DNA of 64,000 nucleotides, taken from positions 434,001 through 498,000 of the forward strand of contig NZ_MTSZ01000001.1 in NCBI RefSeq assembly GCF_002118315.1, written 5' to 3'. Positions 34,548 through 44,651 of the stretch are shown one piece after another; the stretch's first letter is position 1; each line of letters begins with the position of its first letter. A program made the position numbers and the translations under genes. Source of the DNA: Kiloniella majae (GTDB lineage: Bacteria > Pseudomonadota > Alphaproteobacteria > Kiloniellales > Kiloniellaceae). The notes under the pieces were generated by a model, which ran no database searches, was not told the DNA's origin, and was given only the letters and a program-made list of their open reading frames with translations.

Positions 34548-35360
34548 ATGCCGAAAGCAGCAACTCAATACGATCCTGTTGTCGATCTGAACAGGACAGC
34601 CGTGAAAAGCGTTCCGAAAATCAATAAAATCACTGTTGAAGATCTTATGGATGTTATCGCCAAAGGACTGAGCGACTTCAAACAAAAGCCAAGTCATATT
34701 ATACTGCTAGTCGTGATCTATCCGATCATCGGCCTTTTGGCTGCACGCATGGCTGCCGGATATGATATTATCCCCCTCGTCTTTCCGATTGTAACCGGTT
34801 TTGCCCTGCTCGGTCCTATCGCTGCTTTGGGCATGTATGAACTTAGCCGCCGCAGGGAAAAGGGAATGAGCCTGGCATGGCGTCACGTCTTTAATATCTG
34901 TCATTCCCCCGCCATCGGATCAATCAGTGCGTTAGGGATATTGCTCACCGTTATTTTTCTGGTCTGGCTGGTTACAGCGCTTATGCTTTTCAAAACAATT
35001 TTCGGTACAACAGAAATCACCTCTATTGGTGTCTTTATCAGTCAGGTTTTAACGACCCCCGCAGGGTGGAACCTGATCCTTATTGGCTGTGGCGTTGGCT
35101 TTATCTTTGCTGTTGTCGTGCTTTCCATCAGCGTTATTTCTTTCCCCATGCTGCTGGACAAAGACATCAGCGCAGCATTGGCGGTACAGACATCGGTCAA
35201 GGTTGTCATGACCAACCCCATCCCCATCATGGTTTGGGGAGCCATTGTTGCAGGTTCAATGCTTGTCGGGTCCATCCCGTTTTTTGTCGGGCTTTGCGTG
35301 GTAATGCCTGTGCTCGGACATTCCACATGGCACCTTTATCGCAAAGTGGTGACGGAATAA
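34548..35360 (+). CDS. DUF2189 family membrane protein
   Basis: 270 residues from ATG 34548, chosen for AGGAG eight bases upstream. About six membrane helices, with the DUF2189 pattern: VEDLMDVIAKGLSDFKQKPSH at about 28-48, then LPLV-like helices with GFALLGPIAALGMYELSRRRE. Inner-membrane protein of unknown function. It is next to a divergent gene pair and a converging cupredoxin gene. Confidence 0.85.
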   Translation: MPKAATQYDPVVDLNRTAVKSVPKINKITVEDLMDVIAKGLSDFKQKPSHIILLVVIYPIIGLLAARMAAGYDIIPLVFPIVTGFALLGPIAALGMYELSRRREKGMSLAWRHVFNICHSPAIGSISALGILLTVIFLVWLVTALMLFKTIFGTTEITSIGVFISQVLTTPAGWNLILIGCGVGFIFAVVVLSISVISFPMLLDKDISAALAVQTSVKVVMTNPIPIMVWGAIVAGSMLVGSIPFFVGLCVVMPVLGHSTWHLYRKVVTE

Positions 35361-35421
35361 ACACAAGTTCTATCAAATACTTATCACCAAATCTGAGCCG
35401 TTAATCACAATAACTGGCGGC

Positions 35422-35862
35422 TCAGGTTTTCTTCTTTTCTCTCAAACGAATTTCACCCCTCATATGAGGGTGGAAAAGGCAATAATATTCTCCGGCCATG
35501 TCTTCGGTAACAATCAGTGTCCGACGCTGATTTAATGTAAGCTCTTCCGTATCCCAGTGCCCATCAAGGGCCGTTGCCGTATGCGGACTGATATCACGGT
35601 TGATCCAACGGATCTTATCCCCCGAACAGACCTCAATCACGTCAGGTACAAAAACAAGATTACGAATTTCCACCGTATGTTCCCGACTGTCATCGGCAGC
35701 TTGTGCCAAACGGGAAACTCCAGCCAAAGAGCTCCCTCCGGCCAATATCCCAGCAGAGAGCCGGGTTGATGCAACAAGAAACCCCGTTGCACCAGCCAAG
35801 TTCATTGTTCCTGCTAAAAAAGACCGCCGTTCTGATCCCTTGTTATTTATATATTTCGGCAT
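35422..35862 (-). CDS. Cupredoxin-like exported protein
   Basis: 146 residues from ATG 35862. An RR-containing export signal (ERRSFLAGTMNLAGATGFLVAS) precedes a blue-copper fold. Copper ligands are visible: His in SPHTATALDG and the C-x2-H-x2-M cluster in YYCLFHPHM. It likely carries electrons or protects against copper in the periplasm. It lies 70 bases after a DUF4142 gene on the same strand, so they may be expressed together. Confidence 0.85.
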   Translation of the reverse strand: MPKYINNKGSERRSFLAGTMNLAGATGFLVASTRLSAGILAGGSSLAGVSRLAQAADDSREHTVEIRNLVFVPDVIEVCSGDKIRWINRDISPHTATALDGHWDTEELTLNQRRTLIVTEDMAGEYYCLFHPHMRGEIRLREKKKT

Positions 35863-35932
35863 TACAGCACCTTTCATTACGGGTCATTACGGGACATTAC
35901 AGGATTTTCAGTATCTTTTTTTGCAGAGGATC

Positions 35933-36502
35933 TTACTTCAGCTTCTTGACCATCATTTCCGCGTGCCCCTCATGAGCCTTGAAGATCTTAAGTCCTTGTT
36001 TGAACAACGCTTTTACTTCTTCATTTTCAATATTGGGGATAAAACTATGTTCAACCAACTCATTGACGGCCTTGTGATAGGCCAGTTCATTTGCGGCATA
36101 GGCCCGGTCAAATTCCACACCACGCAAAGCAGCCAGATCTGTGATGATCTTTTCAGAGTTTTTGTTCAAAGTCTGGCTTAGGAAATTATCCTGTGCCTGT
36201 GCGCCTAACTTGCCTAGAAGATCAAGCGCAGCTTTGTTAACCGCTTCATGGTCCCGGATCATAGTCTCGGCAAATTTCCGAACGTCAGGATTATCAGATA
36301 AGGCAAGCGCCAAATGTGCGTATTTGATATCAATGTTATCTGCACTGTAGGCAACATGAGCAATTTCCAGATCATTCAATTCAGCAGGATTTTCCGCCGC
36401 AGCAGGTACTGAGAAAGCAATACCAAAAGAGATTACGCCAAGGGTAAGCACTTTCATTGTTTCATTGCCCAGTTTCTGTACTTCAGAGATCAGTTTCTTC
36501 AT
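35933..36502 (-). CDS. DUF4142 family exported protein
   Basis: 189 residues from ATG 36502 (GGA six bases upstream); ATG 36457 would give a tidier signal peptide (VLTLGVISFGIAFSVPAAA) and is possible. The mature part is all helical and matches DUF4142 (HVAYSADNIDIKYAHLALALSDNPDVRKFAETMIRDHEAVNKAAL), a ferritin-like predicted fold found in many periplasmic proteins. Function unknown. Upstream partner of the cupredoxin gene. Confidence 0.85.
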   Translation of the reverse strand: MKKLISEVQKLGNETMKVLTLGVISFGIAFSVPAAAENPAELNDLEIAHVAYSADNIDIKYAHLALALSDNPDVRKFAETMIRDHEAVNKAALDLLGKLGAQAQDNFLSQTLNKNSEKIITDLAALRGVEFDRAYAANELAYHKAVNELVEHSFIPNIENEEVKALFKQGLKIFKAHEGHAEMMVKKLK

Positions 36503-36740
36503 TTTCTGTCCATTCTTCGTCAATAGATTTGATCAAAACGCGATGAAACAGGAAAGACTGAATAGACCGAACTGTGAATGCCTGAGAGTTCACAATATAT
36601 GGCAGATCGTTCAAACCACTGGACGTCACTTCAAAGCCTGCACATAGTTAAACAACAGAGCCTACGATCTAGAGGGAAGGTCCTGTTAAAGGTCTGAGTG
36701 ATTAAAGATCAGTGCGGGAAACGTTTGAAAGGTTTAGGTT

Positions 36741-37676
36741 ATGCTGGATGCACTAAGTGATATTCTCACACGTCTTTCCGTGAAAGGTACCCTGTATTTT
36801 CGCACCTCCTTTACCTCAACCTGGGGCTTGGAAGTTCCTCCCTTTGAAAACGCGGCACGTTTTCACTTTGCACACCGGGGAACCTGTAAAGTTATGATCA
36901 ACAAGACAGGTGAAAATCTGGTTCTTGCACAGGGCGATCTGGTGATCATCCCGCACGGGGCCAGCCATAGTCTTTTTTGCGAGAACACCTCACCCCACGA
37001 AATCCTGCCGTTGGATCGTGTTCTTGAAGAGTCCGGCTATAAAGGCGACGGTGTTTTGGTCTATGGTGGCGGTGATATCGAAAAAGAAACCCAATTGATC
37101 TGCGGTCATTTTTCCTTCGCCAGAGATGCAAGGCACATGATCTTTGATCAATTGCCTGATTATATTCACATTCCCAACTATGGCGAAACCGCCGGAAAAT
37201 GGATGGAAGCAACCCTGCGCATGATTGGGGATGAAACCGGGGGCTCCAAATTTGGCGGTGATCTCATCGCCTTGAAAATGTCCGAAGTTATCTTTGCCCA
37301 AGCCATCCGAACCTTTATTGAAAACCAAGGGTCAGATATCACAGGCCTAGCCGCCTTTGCCGACCCGCATATTTCGCGCGCATTAAATGCTTTTCACAAA
37401 GCACCGGCCGAGAGTTGGTCAGTGGAAAGCCTCGCCCGTGAAGCGGGATTGTCACGAACTTCCTTTGCACAGCATTTTGCCAAAAAGATGGGCGTTACCC
37501 CCATTCAGTATCTGACGTCATGGCGTATGCAAATTGCACGGCAAGGATTGGTAGAACAGAAAATGAATGTTGCCGAAGTTGCTGCCTTGATCGGCTACGC
37601 ATCGGAATCAGCTTTTTCCCGTGTCTTCAAAAAAGAAGTGGGCGCATCCCCGGCAGAATACAGAACAACCCATTAG
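36741..37676 (+). CDS. AraC-family regulator with cupin sensor
   Basis: 311 residues. The N-terminal cupin (FHFAHRGTCKVMINKT, LVIIPHGASHSLFC) is the AraC_binding/cupin_6 type; the C-terminal AraC HTH pair covers about 215-310 (SVESLAREAGLSRTSFAQHFAKKMGVTPIQYLTSWRM and VAEVAALIGYASESAFSRVFKKEVGASPAEYR). Target unknown. Transcribed away from the DUF4142/cupredoxin pair across a 240-base region. Confidence 0.94.
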   Translation: MLDALSDILTRLSVKGTLYFRTSFTSTWGLEVPPFENAARFHFAHRGTCKVMINKTGENLVLAQGDLVIIPHGASHSLFCENTSPHEILPLDRVLEESGYKGDGVLVYGGGDIEKETQLICGHFSFARDARHMIFDQLPDYIHIPNYGETAGKWMEATLRMIGDETGGSKFGGDLIALKMSEVIFAQAIRTFIENQGSDITGLAAFADPHISRALNAFHKAPAESWSVESLAREAGLSRTSFAQHFAKKMGVTPIQYLTSWRMQIARQGLVEQKMNVAEVAALIGYASESAFSRVFKKEVGASPAEYRTTH

Positions 37677-37840
37677 TTTGAACGATCAGGCATATTTCCC
37701 GAACCATCTGAACTTCATCGTCCGAAAAACTCCCTTACATTGATCTTATGAGTTTCGAACCGTCTTTCCTCACAAGAGGAAAAGGCTCCTCAAAGACCGT
37801 TCGAATTTACGAACGAACTTAAATGTAAAGGATGCTTAAA

Positions 37841-38209
37841 ATGATACCGCGTTTTGTCACCAAGAATATTCACGCCTACCTCGATTACCCTGTTGCGATC
37901 AGCCTCATCGTCCTTCCCTTTCTTCTTAATCTGGGCAGCAGTCACCCTGTCGCTATGTGGCTTTCCGTTGTCACCGGCGTGGCCGCTTTTATACTGACGC
38001 TCCTTACGGATCATCATCTGGGTATAATCCGAGTTTTACCCTACAAACTGCACTTGGCCGTTGATTTTGCTGTTGGTGTCCTTTTTGCCCTGATCCCCTT
38101 TATCCTGAGCTTTAATGGCATCGATGCAATCTATTATTGGGCAAACGGTCTCGCCGTTCTGACTGTTGTCAGTCTTCACAAGCCAGAAGAAACCATGCAA
38201 CTGGCGTGA
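37841..38209 (+). CDS. SPW-like small membrane protein
   Basis: 122 residues from ATG 37841. Four hydrophobic helices (PVAISLIVLPFLLNLG, VAMWLSVVTGVAAFILTLL, LAVDFAVGVLFALIPFIL, YYWANGLAVLTVVSL). The YLDYPVA start and YYWANG segment recall the SPW-repeat family of small integral membrane proteins. Function unknown. An inverted repeat GTTCG/CGAAC (37799-37803 and 37810-37814) lies just upstream. Confidence 0.75.
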   Translation: MIPRFVTKNIHAYLDYPVAISLIVLPFLLNLGSSHPVAMWLSVVTGVAAFILTLLTDHHLGIIRVLPYKLHLAVDFAVGVLFALIPFILSFNGIDAIYYWANGLAVLTVVSLHKPEETMQLA

Positions 38210-38227
38210 TTGAGCAAGGATACAAAT

Positions 38228-38269
38228 AACAACAGAACCTGTCCTGAACCAAGGGCGGGTTCTGTTGTT
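38228..38269. terminator. Bidirectional terminator hairpin
   Basis: AACAACAGAACC (38228-38239) pairs perfectly with GGTTCTGTTGTT (38258-38269) between the converging SPW-like and MFS genes. The right arm reaches the MFS stop codon. Confidence 0.75.
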
Positions 38270-39551
38270 ATGTATGATAGCCTTCGGTAACAACTTGGCT
38301 GTCCGCCTTTATGTTATTTGGGGCAATATCATTTGGTTTGGAAACAGTTACCTGTCTCCGAACACCCAGCCTTGGATGTAATTGCCCCGCAACAGCCCAT
38401 GCCGCAAACATGCCAAGCCCCGCGGTTGCAAAGAGCGCCGAGATAGGCGCGACAAGCAAAACCAGCCACGCAACACCCGGGCTGATAATACCGGATACGT
38501 CCCGAAAGGTAGAATAAACCGCAGACATTTCTGTCCGTTCCGATGGTCTGACTGCCATCAGAAAGGGTAACCCCGCACAGATATCCAGCAGAATAAGAAA
38601 CAGTGTTCCAAGTAACAGAAACCCGACTGTTATCCACGGTAATGACGCGCTGAAAGTCGCCGCAACAAAAACGCCGCCACCAACTAAAAAACCAACACGT
38701 ATTGCATAGCGAACAGAGTTCCGCTCAATCCACATCAACATAAAGGGTGTCAGGAACAACAAGCTGTTGGAAATTGACAAAGCAATCCCGCCAATACGTT
38801 CATCCAGCCCGGCTTCTACCGCGTAAATTGGTAGATAAACGATATAAACCCACCAGCTACAGGACTTTATAACCGCAAACAACCATCCGGCAATCAGTCT
38901 TGGTTGCACAAAAAAGTGTTGAATAAAGGCCACAGGGTTAGGCGTGGGAGCCCGCGCTTTTGTAATGAGTTTCCCATCTCCGAGACGCATCCACCAAAAC
39001 ACGACAAGCAACACAGTCGCGCCCAAGGCCGAAACCAGAAATGGTGCAGGCGTCCACCACTGTAACAACCAGACCCCGCCCGCAGGTCCCGCTGACCATG
39101 CCAATGCGCTGTAGAATAATCTCAGGGTTTCAGATCGCTTCAGCTCAACCTTGGCAACGTAATCCAGAACATAGGCGTTAAAACAAACAAAGAGGATCAC
39201 CACCGCAACGGTATAGGAAAAAAGAGCCAGCGCGATTGAAATGGCTGAACCCTCTATCGCCAGAAAAGAGCTGACAATAAAAAGCACGGCCCCCAACGAA
39301 TACATCCAGCGACGGGGAATAAAGCGTGTCAACCAGGGCACCAGTAGCCCGCAGACAAGCGAGATAATCCCCACAAAGAAATATATTTCGGAAACAACCA
39401 GCGTATCCTGAAATGCCCGATACATCACAAGGGGAAAAACAGAGATCAAAATACCGCGGGAAATTGATTCAATACCGGACAGAACAGCAAAGCCCTTTGC
39501 CCCCGGCGTCGGGGCATGACGAAGCCATTCGGGAATTCGACGTTGGAACAT
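38268..39551 (-). CDS. MFS transporter
   Basis: 427 residues with about 12 membrane helices in two halves, joined by a cytoplasmic loop near MRLGDGKLITKARAPTPNP (about 188-206). RFIPRRWMY after helix two matches the conserved cytoplasmic loop of the superfamily. A multidrug or metabolite carrier; substrate unknown. Single gene. Confidence 0.88.
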   Translation of the reverse strand: MFQRRIPEWLRHAPTPGAKGFAVLSGIESISRGILISVFPLVMYRAFQDTLVVSEIYFFVGIISLVCGLLVPWLTRFIPRRWMYSLGAVLFIVSSFLAIEGSAISIALALFSYTVAVVILFVCFNAYVLDYVAKVELKRSETLRLFYSALAWSAGPAGGVWLLQWWTPAPFLVSALGATVLLVVFWWMRLGDGKLITKARAPTPNPVAFIQHFFVQPRLIAGWLFAVIKSCSWWVYIVYLPIYAVEAGLDERIGGIALSISNSLLFLTPFMLMWIERNSVRYAIRVGFLVGGGVFVAATFSASLPWITVGFLLLGTLFLILLDICAGLPFLMAVRPSERTEMSAVYSTFRDVSGIISPGVAWLVLLVAPISALFATAGLGMFAAWAVAGQLHPRLGVRRQVTVSKPNDIAPNNIKADSQVVTEGYHT

Positions 39552-39774
39552 CTAATCACCTCATAACCTGTTGGTTTTAAAAGAGCATGTTTTTTAAATG
39601 CCGTCTCTCTTATCACCGACAAGAATGATGGTTTTTTAGGTGAACCTGTCTTATTTACGCCGTTTGTGATGCCTCCATTGTCAAGGGCAACACAACGTTA
39701 ATAACGCACAGCAGCGTTTGCTTCAATTATTGAACAAATCACAAATATGGGGGTTATTTTTTGATCAGGAAATA

Positions 39775-40638
39775 TTAATCCTGCGTCAAATCTGTCTCTT
39801 GCATCGCCAAAAGGCGTGCATAGGCCGCTGTCCAAAGAGCAACGGTGAACACAAGCATCAGCCCCCATTGGACAAAAAGAACGAAAGTTTGAACGAAAAC
39901 ATCCGGCGAGCCTAACAGCATGTCAAAGAGATCAGGAAATTCAGCCAAAAAAGTGAAACAAGCCCAAATGACCGCGCCCAAAATTGCGGCGACAACTAAG
40001 TTAAGAAGAAACAGACCAAGAATAGCAAAATAATTGCCCTTACTGAGTTCTAGCGTACGCTTTAAAGCCTTAATAAAACTTGTTTTTTCTATAACCGTTA
40101 GCGGCATTAGGATAAAAAACAAAATACTGAATATATAGGTTGGCGCTTGTATAACGATATCCAGAACAACAGGGTATTCACTCAAGATACCTCCTGAATT
40201 GTCGAAAATCAGAAAAGCATTCACCCAAACATCATAAATATACACTTCAACTGTTGGGTAAACCACCTTAGCAATAATCAAAAAGATAAGAAGAACCGCA
40301 TTAAAACGTAAAAATTCTTTGGGAAGCCACGTACCAGCCTCTTTACTGTCAGAATGGCGCAGTTGCTGAAAACAGCGCCAGGAAACCAACCAATAGAGAG
40401 TGTATGTAAGTAACACGACAATAGCCGTGTGGCCTAGATAGAGAAAACGTGTTTCACCGTTTGTAATCCCGGTGATAAAATCAGGAACTACTCCTATAGG
40501 CGAGAGGGCACTCCCCGTCACGAAGACAACTGCTATTAGCGCGAAGTATAAAAAATTACGCCCCCAAAGACTAAAAGCTTCCAACAGTGTATCAAAAACA
40601 GGAAGTTTTACGGGAATAGTCGAAGGAATTGCTGTCAT
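39775..40638 (-). CDS. Hypothetical membrane protein, 287 aa
   Basis: About six membrane helices with a central LSKGNYFAILGLFLLNLVVAAI segment that is common in glycerophosphoryl-diester-phosphodiesterase-like or YciC/DUF975-type membrane proteins (KALKRTLELSKGNYF). No catalytic motif seen. Inner membrane. No neighbours in a clear operon. Confidence 0.75.
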   Translation of the reverse strand: MTAIPSTIPVKLPVFDTLLEAFSLWGRNFLYFALIAVVFVTGSALSPIGVVPDFITGITNGETRFLYLGHTAIVVLLTYTLYWLVSWRCFQQLRHSDSKEAGTWLPKEFLRFNAVLLIFLIIAKVVYPTVEVYIYDVWVNAFLIFDNSGGILSEYPVVLDIVIQAPTYIFSILFFILMPLTVIEKTSFIKALKRTLELSKGNYFAILGLFLLNLVVAAILGAVIWACFTFLAEFPDLFDMLLGSPDVFVQTFVLFVQWGLMLVFTVALWTAAYARLLAMQETDLTQD

Positions 40639-40702
40639 TGCGAACGCTCTTTTTCTTCTAAAGGTTGATATTTATATTATCAGCACACTGCAAAAACAAC
40701 CT

Positions 40703-41365
40703 CTAAGCCAAAAACTGTTCCCGTACTTTGTGCAAGCTTTCCATTACCGCGATGCAGAGACCCGAGATTTCATCGGTTGGGGCCAACATGTCGGGCACCA
40801 TAATGGTTTGCAAGCCTGCCCCATGGGCAGATCTTACACCGTTATGTGAGTCTTCCAATGCGAGACAGCTTTGCGGCGATACGCCCAAATACTTTGTCGC
40901 CAGTAAATAAGGTTCCGGATCTGGCTTGCCACGGGTCACATCCCCCGACGTCACAATAGTCGAAAAATAGGGCATCACCCCGGCATGGGTCAGATGGCTT
41001 TCGGCACGCCGTCTGCTCGTTGAGGTCGCAACAGCAACAGGCAGATCCCGTTCTGCCAAGAGAGCCAGCAGTTCCTCTGCACCTGTTTTCAGCGGCACAT
41101 GACGGGCGAATTCAATTTCCAATAATTCATGCATTTTGCTATTGAATTCATCAAACGGAAAATCGTTTCCCATCCCTTTACGGATAATATCTTCACCGGC
41201 CTGCATGGTAAGGCCGACCACAGACTTGTACAGTTCTTCACTAAGCTCGAAACCCAATTCCTTCGCCGCATCAACAGAAGCGCGCAGATAGATTATTTCG
41301 GAATCAATCAAAAGCCCGTCCATATCAAAAACAACGGCATGTAACTCATCGGCATTAAAGGGCAT
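40703..41365 (-). CDS. HAD-superfamily hydrolase (beta-phosphoglucomutase/phosphatase-like)
   Basis: 220 residues from ATG 41365 (AGGA upstream); the alternative ATG 41383 has none. Motif I VVFDMDGLLIDSE with nucleophile Asp, motif II VATSTSRRR, motif III Lys in RGKPDPEPYLLA, motif IV LALEDSHNGV. A helical cap lies between motif I and II. It should hydrolyse a small phosphorylated metabolite in the cytoplasm. Confidence 0.92.
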   Translation of the reverse strand: MPFNADELHAVVFDMDGLLIDSEIIYLRASVDAAKELGFELSEELYKSVVGLTMQAGEDIIRKGMGNDFPFDEFNSKMHELLEIEFARHVPLKTGAEELLALLAERDLPVAVATSTSRRRAESHLTHAGVMPYFSTIVTSGDVTRGKPDPEPYLLATKYLGVSPQSCLALEDSHNGVRSAHGAGLQTIMVPDMLAPTDEISGLCIAVMESLHKVREQFLA

Positions 41366-41482
41366 AGAAACGCACTTCCTCATTCAAAGGCAGAAAGAAT
41401 TGAAACAAAGAAATTTAATTGGGCAGGACAAGCAGGACAAAAAGACCAAGAAAAGATAAAGGCCTATAGAAAAACAAAAACA

Positions 41483-41977
41483 TTATTTACGCGCGGGAAG
41501 CTTTCGTAAAGTCATTCCGTACTTATCTTCGTCAGAAAAGCCCAGACTTTCATAGAATCCTTTGGCACCGCCGTCTTTGCGACCCTTGCCCGTCAAGAGC
41601 ATGATTTTATAGGCATTGGCTTCCCATGCCATATCAATGGCCCGCTCCATAACCTGTCTGCCCAGTCCCTGTCCGCGATATTCCTGTGACGTAATCACAT
41701 TTTCAATCAGAGCATAAGGCCGCCCGAGATAGGTCATATTGGGCAACACATGCAGCGTGACGATTGCACAGACAGGGGCACAGATTTGTCGAGCCACCGC
41801 CTTTGCCTCACTCTCTTGATCGACAGCAACAACAACCGACGTGCCGGGATGTGCCAGTAAAGTCCGCCACTGCGCCAATCCCTCTTCCCCTGAAATTCCG
41901 GGAACAGCCCCACCAAACTCGGCATAGAGTTCAACGGCGAAGGCATAATCTGTTTCTCTGGCAAGACGGATTAACAT
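41483..41977 (-). CDS. GNAT family N-acetyltransferase
   Basis: 164 residues. Motif A is ALIENVITSQEYRGQGLGRQVMERAIDMA with acetyl-CoA loop RGQGLG; motif B includes GFYESLGF near the C-terminus. Substrate unknown. Single gene. Confidence 0.9.
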   Translation of the reverse strand: MLIRLARETDYAFAVELYAEFGGAVPGISGEEGLAQWRTLLAHPGTSVVVAVDQESEAKAVARQICAPVCAIVTLHVLPNMTYLGRPYALIENVITSQEYRGQGLGRQVMERAIDMAWEANAYKIMLLTGKGRKDGGAKGFYESLGFSDEDKYGMTLRKLPARK

Positions 41978-42082
41978 TGAAAAACCTGTTGCGAGATGAC
42001 GTTTTAAATGATGGCTTTAAAAGAGCTAACGGTAGGACTTAAGCACACACACTCTATCCCCTTACAAATCAAAATTTCAACA

Positions 42083-42118
42083 AAGAAAGCCAGCTGAATT
42101 ATAGCAACTGGCTTTCTT
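42083..42118. terminator. Terminator hairpin
   Basis: AAGAAAGCCAG (42083-42093) pairs with CTGGCTTTCTT (42108-42118) over 14 bases. It follows the stop of the leftward DUF1330 gene, and T-rich bases follow on that strand. Confidence 0.75.
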
Positions 42119-42133
42119 ATACCTATCTCGTTC

Positions 42134-42421
42134 CTATGCTGCATCGAAAGCAGAAAGCACCATGTTTGCACCGGCTTCACGGGCGGTGGTCAAAGCCTGA
42201 TATTCCGGCGACTGATAAAAGGCATTTAGCTTGTTCTGATCAGGAAAACGGAAAACTGCGGTACTTGGCAGTGGGTCTGTTCCTGTGAGAACTTTATCGG
42301 CCCCGCCTTTGAACAATAGCTCCCCGCCGAAAGAAGCAATAATCGGAGCTGCTGCTTTTGAATAGGCCGCCAGTTTAGTGGGGTCTTTAACGTCGAAATG
42401 AGCAACAAAATATGCAAACAT
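42134..42421 (-). CDS. DUF1330 family protein
   Basis: 95 residues, dimeric alpha-beta barrel of the DUF1330 type: YFVAHFDVKDPTKLAAYSKAAAPIIASFGGELLFKGG and VFRFPDQNKLNAFYQSPEYQALTTAR are characteristic. Function unknown in this family. It is divergent from a LysR gene (115-base gap), which likely regulates it. Confidence 0.92.
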   Translation of the reverse strand: MFAYFVAHFDVKDPTKLAAYSKAAAPIIASFGGELLFKGGADKVLTGTDPLPSTAVFRFPDQNKLNAFYQSPEYQALTTAREAGANMVLSAFDAA

Positions 42422-42536
42422 GTTGTGGTTCCTTTTTGAATAAATAACAATGTTGAATGGGTAAAAGCACTCTCACACACATGCATAAAAACCGTAAATA
42501 GATAGATTTACATATAAACCATGCTATATTGCATGG

Positions 42537-43421
42537 ATGAAAAATTGGGATGATCTGCGTATATTTCTTGCCGTTGCCCGCTGTGGATCAATCACAGCCG
42601 GGGCGGCACAGCTCGGGCTTGATCAAAGCACCGTGTCACGCAAACTCCAGTCCTTTGAAGAAAGACTGGGTCTTAACCTCTTTATCGGGACAGCCAAGCG
42701 CAACACCCTCAGTCCGTCCGGACACCGAATCTTTGAGGGCGCCGCCCGACTGGAAAAAGAGGTCGAGGATATCAACCAGAACATTGCCGGGTTGAGCGAG
42801 GAACAAGGCGGCACAATTCATATCGTCACAACTGATATTCTCTCGAACCATCTGCTGATGTCTGTGACATCCGAATTTCTGCTAGAATATCCTGATATTA
42901 ACCTACGCATTCGCACGCAGGAGATGGATGGTAAAGATACATCCAACACCCCATTTCCTGGGGATTTGGCGCTCTATGCCACCAACTCCCCCAACGAAGA
43001 TCTCTTTGGTCGCAAGCTGGCAACCGCTACCTTTGCGTCCTATGCATCCCGGGATTATCTCGACAGCTTAAAGGGTGATTTCGACAATATTGTCTGGCTC
43101 AACTGGGACGATGGCACAGCGACACCCACGTGGCCCAGACTGGCCCCGGAGATTCCAGATCATATGTGCCGACTGCGCAGTGATTCCGTCGCTACATTAC
43201 TCGAAGCCGTGCGCTTTGGCATCGGGGCCACCATCCTCCCCTGCTTTATAGGCGAGCAAGATCCCAACCTCGTCCGCCTCGCCCCCGGCCAAACCGTCAG
43301 CCAGCGCGACATCTGGTTACTAATGCACAAAGACCTGCGCCGCGTCCCCCGCATCCGCACCTTTATCGACGTCTTCGTCCAACGGGTTCAGGAACGGAAA
43401 GGCATTATTGAGAGCGATTGA
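42537..43421 (+). CDS. LysR-family transcriptional regulator
   Basis: 294 residues. HTH part: DLRIFLAVARCGSITAGAAQLGLDQSTVSRKLQSFEERLGLNLF. Effector domain follows, ending with IGATILPCFIGEQDPNL. A truncated relative of its C-terminal part (MCRLRSDSVATLLEAV-like) occurs again at 44652. Divergent from the DUF1330 gene. Confidence 0.93.
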   Translation: MKNWDDLRIFLAVARCGSITAGAAQLGLDQSTVSRKLQSFEERLGLNLFIGTAKRNTLSPSGHRIFEGAARLEKEVEDINQNIAGLSEEQGGTIHIVTTDILSNHLLMSVTSEFLLEYPDINLRIRTQEMDGKDTSNTPFPGDLALYATNSPNEDLFGRKLATATFASYASRDYLDSLKGDFDNIVWLNWDDGTATPTWPRLAPEIPDHMCRLRSDSVATLLEAVRFGIGATILPCFIGEQDPNLVRLAPGQTVSQRDIWLLMHKDLRRVPRIRTFIDVFVQRVQERKGIIESD

Positions 43422-43702
43422 TGACATTTTGAGTATTGATCGCATGTTTCTCCAAGAGATCAAGCCGATCACGCTGAGAAGTGTTGCCGTTAATATGAGG
43501 TCAAACTTCGTGTAATTGCCACTCATTATAGCTTCAGCTCCAATTGCCCGGCCTCACACCCCGGCCTTACAAATTATACAGTGGCCCTATCCCAGAAAAA
43601 TTAATGGCTCTATGCCTCGTGAAAAGAAATCAATAAGACGAAGAGAATTATTGATAAATCACCAAGGCTTATACACCTCACTTCTTCAGCCAGGAAACGA
43701 TC

Positions 43703-44629
43703 ATGTCACTTTTTCACGGCCTCTCTGCCTTCCCCATAACACCGACAGATAAGGATGGTCGGATAAACAGCGATGCACTTTGTCTTTTGCTGGAACGGAT
43801 CGTCAAGGCCGGGCCTGATTCCGGAGGGGATTCCGGGGTTAACTCTATTGGGCTGCTGGGCAGTACGGGCGGTTACGCCTATCTGACAAGGTCTGAGCGG
43901 CAACATGCCGTTTCTGTGGCTGCCGACTTCGTTGATGGTCGTGTTCCCCTGATTGTTGGCATTGGCGCACTCAGAACAGATGAAGTACAGCACTTGGCAA
44001 GAGATGCCCGCGATGCTGGGGCAGATGGCTTGTTACTGGCCCCTGTTTCCTACGCACCTTTGACTCAAGAAGAAGTCTATCAACATTTTGTTGCGGTTGC
44101 CGGGGTCACAGACCTTCCCATTTGCATTTATAATAACCCCGGCACAACCCATTTCACCTTTTCACTGGATCTTTTAAAACGTCTCTCGCAATTAGAGACC
44201 ATTGCCGCGGTCAAAATGCCCTTACCGCAAGGTCAGGATATAGAGGCCGATCTGACGCACCTTCGCCAAAAGACTGCCCACAAGGATAGCTTTGCTATTG
44301 GCTATAGTGGCGACTGGGGTTGTGCCGCAGGTCTTCTTGCCGGGGCTGATACATGGTACAGCGTGATTGGCGGTCTTTTTCCGTCACAAGCGATGAAATT
44401 GGCAAAAGCTGCGCAAGCTGGTGACGTTCAAGAGGTTCAGCGGATCGATCGTTTTTTCCAACCGTTCTGGACGCTATTCAAAGAGTTTGGTGGTATGAGG
44501 GTTATGTATTCTGCCGCAAATATTCTGTCACTCTCTGATGCATCTCCACACTTGCCAATCCTGCCACTAGGCGCTGTAGATAAAGAACGAGCAATAAAAG
44601 CCATTAATTCCTTGGACAAACTGGGTTAA
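43703..44629 (+). CDS. Dihydrodipicolinate synthase/N-acetylneuraminate lyase family aldolase
   Basis: 308 residues, TIM barrel of the DapA family. Schiff-base Lys is in IAAVKMPLP (about 174), Tyr in CIYNNPGTT (about 143), and the GLLGSTGGYAYLT loop replaces the usual GTTGE motif. The changed loop argues against a true dapA; it is more likely a catabolic keto-acid aldolase. CAGGAAA is upstream of ATG 43703. Immediately downstream is a LysR remnant. Confidence 0.88.
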   Translation: MSLFHGLSAFPITPTDKDGRINSDALCLLLERIVKAGPDSGGDSGVNSIGLLGSTGGYAYLTRSERQHAVSVAADFVDGRVPLIVGIGALRTDEVQHLARDARDAGADGLLLAPVSYAPLTQEEVYQHFVAVAGVTDLPICIYNNPGTTHFTFSLDLLKRLSQLETIAAVKMPLPQGQDIEADLTHLRQKTAHKDSFAIGYSGDWGCAAGLLAGADTWYSVIGGLFPSQAMKLAKAAQAGDVQEVQRIDRFFQPFWTLFKEFGGMRVMYSAANILSLSDASPHLPILPLGAVDKERAIKAINSLDKLG

Positions 44630-44651
44630 AGATCGTTTGGCATCTGTAAAT